This document shows positions 51,306 through 53,304 of a stretch of 53,304 nucleotides of DNA, piece by piece (the first letter of the stretch is position 1; each line of letters opens with the position of its first letter). This DNA is from DATGPD01 sp031423015 (GTDB lineage Bacteria > Planctomycetota > UBA1135 > UBA2386), in contig JANPER010000058.1 in the NCBI GenBank assembly GCA_031423015.1, positions 1 to 53,304 on the forward strand, given 5' to 3'. Both the position numbers and the translations under genes were made by a program. Below the pieces are notes generated by a model. It was not told the DNA's origin. It ran no database searches and saw only the letters and a program-made list of their open reading frames with translations.

Positions 51306-52721
51306 ATGGACTGGCTCGATCGACAAGCCGAACTCGCACGACTCGGACGCCTCGCGGCTCGGCGCGACGGGGGGCTCGCCGTCGTCTGGGGCCGACGCCG
51401 GGTCGGCAAGACCGGCCTGCTCGTCGAATGGATCAGGAGGGTCGGGGGCAGCTACTTCGTCGCCGACGAGTCTTCGCCCGGCATGCAGCGCCGCAGGTTC
51501 GCCGAAGCGCTGGATCAACTCCTGCCCGGCTTCTCCAACGTAGAGTATCGCGACTGGGCAAGCCTGCTGGATCGCCTCGCCCGCGACAGCAAGCAGGCGG
51601 GCGTGCGCGGCCCCTTCGTCATCGATGAACTGCCGTACCTGGTCGCCGCGTCGCCGGATCTCCCCGCCCTCCTACAGCGCTTCGTGGATCACGCCGCCAA
51701 AGACGCGCGACTCGTCCTCGCGCTCGCTGGCTCGAGCCAGCGCATGATGCAAGGGCTCGTGCTCGGTCCCGACGCGCCACTGTACGGTCGCGCGCGCGAG
51801 GCGTTCGAGGTGCGGCCGCTGGCACCAGGCCTCCTCGGCGATGCGCTCGGCTTGAAGAACGCAGCCGAGATCGTGCAAGCGTGGAGCGTGTGGGGCGGCC
51901 TACCGCGCTACTGGGAACTCGCCGAAGCCTTTGCCGATCGGCGTGCGGCCGTCGACGGGCTCGTGCTCGACCCGGCGGGCGCATTGCACGACGAACCGTC
52001 GCGTCTCCTCCTCGAAGAGACACCTCCCGCCATTGGTCTCCGGCCGATTCTGGACGCCATCGGATCGGGCGCGCACAAGCTCACCGAGATCGCTGCGCGC
52101 ATCGGTAGCCCGGCGACGTCGTTGGCTCGCCCAATGACGCGGCTGGTGGAAGTCGGTCTTGTCGTGCGTGAGACGCCGTTCGGCGAACCTGAGCGATCGA
52201 CCAAGCGCGCGCTCTACCGGCTCGCGGATCCTTTCCTCCGCGTGTGGTTTTCGATCGTGGCGCCAAAGCGAGCGCTACTGGCGCAGGTTACGAGGAAGGC
52301 TCGCCTTGCGCTCTTCGATGCGCGTGCGCCACATCTCGACTCGGCCAGCTGGGAGGAACTCTGTCGCGCGGCCGTGTCTCGGCTCGGCACCGTGCTGGGC
52401 GCCGAGTTCGGTGTGGCGCGGCGGTCCTGGCGTGGTTCGGGCAACGAGTGGGATGTGGTCGCGCAGAGCACCGACCACCGCGTGTTCCTGCTCGGCGAGG
52501 TGAAGTGGTCGGCGGAGCCTGCCACCGACGACCTCCTCGCAGGCGCGTACGCTGCCCTGGTCCGCAAGGGTGTGCCGCCGCTCGCGCATCGCGGTGACAT
52601 CCGACACGCGCTCTTCGTGCCGACGCTGCCACGCCGTCGCGCACGTTCGCTTCCCGCTACTGTTCGACTGGTCGACGCACGGGCGGTGCTCACTGCGCTC
52701 ATGCCGGAGACCGACGCCTGA
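51306..52721 (+). CDS. AAA-type ATPase with C-terminal DUF234 nuclease-like domain
   Basis: 471 residues from the ATG at 51306 (a GTG lies one codon earlier). Walker A GRRRVGKTGLL and Walker B FVIDELPYL, sensor-like LALAGSSQRMM, then a winged-helix segment (LTEIAARIGSPATSLARPMT) and a DUF234-like end (LYRLADPFLRVWFSIVAP, GNEWDVVAQS, VFLLGEVKWS) whose ExK arrangement suggests a PDDEXK fold. Family common in archaea and bacteria, role unsettled; a solitary toxin/defence or DNA-processing function has been considered. It is complete, unlike its neighbours. Confidence 0.85.
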   Translation: MDWLDRQAELARLGRLAARRDGGLAVVWGRRRVGKTGLLVEWIRRVGGSYFVADESSPGMQRRRFAEALDQLLPGFSNVEYRDWASLLDRLARDSKQAGVRGPFVIDELPYLVAASPDLPALLQRFVDHAAKDARLVLALAGSSQRMMQGLVLGPDAPLYGRAREAFEVRPLAPGLLGDALGLKNAAEIVQAWSVWGGLPRYWELAEAFADRRAAVDGLVLDPAGALHDEPSRLLLEETPPAIGLRPILDAIGSGAHKLTEIAARIGSPATSLARPMTRLVEVGLVVRETPFGEPERSTKRALYRLADPFLRVWFSIVAPKRALLAQVTRKARLALFDARAPHLDSASWEELCRAAVSRLGTVLGAEFGVARRSWRGSGNEWDVVAQSTDHRVFLLGEVKWSAEPATDDLLAGAYAALVRKGVPPLAHRGDIRHALFVPTLPRRRARSLPATVRLVDARAVLTALMPETDA

Positions 52722-52769
52722 GGATCACTTCCACGGCGCCAATCCGGTGTCTACGCTCCGCGCCGTTCG

Positions 52770-53126
52770 ATGCCTGCCCGGGCCTACTCCAGCACCAGCC
52801 TCGATGTCGTCGTGATCGGCGGCGGCGTCATCGGTTGCGCGGTCGCCTACTACTTCAGTCAGCATGGCGTGAAGGTCTGCCTCGTCGATCGTCAGGGCAT
52901 TGCCGGCGGCACCAGCGGTTGCTGCCAAGGGCCTCTCATGGTGACGCCAAGCCCCGCCTATTTCAGCCGTCTTCTCCGTTCAAGCATCTTCTTCCGCCAT
53001 GCGATCGCGGCCATCGTGGTCGCTGCCGACCTGACGCTGGTCACGCGCAACCCGGACAATCCCACCACGTCGCCGTCGCCGGATAGGACGTTCAAGCTGC
53101 GTTTCTGTCAGCCAATGCATTGGTAG
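52770..53126 (+). pseudogene. FAD-dependent oxidoreductase start fused to a VapC-like end
   Basis: LDVVVIGGGVIGCAVAYYFS and GVKVCLVDRQGIAGGTSG are the FAD-binding start of a DAO-family oxidase. After about 52985 the sequence changes to HAIAAIVVAADLTLVTRNPD, typical of the end of VapC-type PIN toxins. The frame stays open across the join and stops at 53126. Neither protein is complete. Confidence 0.65.
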
Positions 53127-53187
53127 AGCTTGGTTACTGGACGTTGTTGAAGAAACAAGGCCGCAGCAACCAAGCCCCCCGTTCCAA

Positions 53188-53214
53188 CCGTGCGTGCGGT
53201 TTTCCCGCACACGG
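53188..53214 (-). other. hairpin resembling a group II intron segment
   Basis: On the minus strand ccgtgtgcggg-aaaa-ccgcacgcacgg forms a long stem with a two-base bulge. This GCCGTGTGCGGG...CGCACGCACGG element is familiar from bacterial group II introns near the maturase gene. The window ends 90 bases later without showing the maturase or the intron core, so it may be an intron remnant or the edge of one. Confidence 0.4.
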
Positions 53215-53304
53215 CTGACCGATGGTCTTGTTCATGCCGTCTTGCTCCCTGGGTATTGGATGGTGCCGAGCAGCTTGTGCAGGCCGCGCTCACGCAGTTT
53301 CCCC

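Overview
The window reads as Planctomycetota chromosomal DNA of high GC with a plasmid backbone at its left end. The planctomycete assignment rests on several features: an ECF sigma factor fused by overlap to a Ser/Thr kinase with TPRs, two further kinases, a DUF1549 (PSCyt1-type) fragment, a ThuA-domain lipoprotein, DUF1579 and VOC secreted proteins, and an SBBP beta-propeller protein with a planctomycete-style C-terminal domain. No rRNA or intact tRNA was found, so the assignment is inference. An assembly chimera at the plasmid/chromosome boundary (about 6.67-6.72 kb) cannot be excluded.

Region 1 (1-6.7 kb) is a plasmid backbone. It holds a 3'-truncated MOBF (TrwC-type) relaxase, a candidate oriT palindrome, small accessory genes, a frameshifted DNA methylase, ParA plus a ribbon-helix-helix partner, a RepA of the RPA family, and an iteron origin with an AT-rich stretch. 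It ends in an IS21-type transposase remnant.

Region 2 (6.7-9.5 kb) has visibly lower GC and carries two secreted proteins of unknown function.

Region 3 (9.5-17.5 kb) is an island holding a CusCBA/CzcCBA-like RND efflux operon and a divergent two-component system. It is bounded by 3' fragments of tRNA-Gly(CCC), preceded on each side by a shared 53-59 bp repeat. This is what tandem integration at a tRNA gene leaves behind.

Region 4 (17.5-38.6 kb) starts with a toxin-antitoxin pair and the sigma/kinase pair. It then holds an amine-catabolism gene set: choline/ethanolamine-kinase-like phosphotransferase, gamma-glutamyl-amide synthetase, gamma-glutamyl hydrolase, SDR, aldehyde dehydrogenase, HAD phosphatase and dimethylglycine-dehydrogenase-like FAD/GcvT protein. 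The set is interrupted by a DUF433/DUF5615 pair, duplicated gene fragments and the beta-propeller gene. The region ends with a ThuA lipoprotein and what I judge the best discovery in the window: an EF-hand/iodothyronine-deiodinase-like selenoprotein whose in-frame UGA sits exactly at the deiodinase active site and is followed by a SECIS-like hairpin with a GGUC loop.

Region 5 (38.7-53.3 kb) holds two tandem kinases, a SEC-C/HEAT protein with an unknown partner, a VapBC pair, a DUF234-type ATPase and many broken genes. Repeatedly, the start of one gene is joined to the end of another on the same strand (ABC-F/PIN, DUF1549/MurB, FAD oxidase/VapC, and GxxExxY/FGE-like in region 4). These look like deletion scars. 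Several genes also carry single-base frameshifts, so base-level sequence error should be tested before calling them dead.
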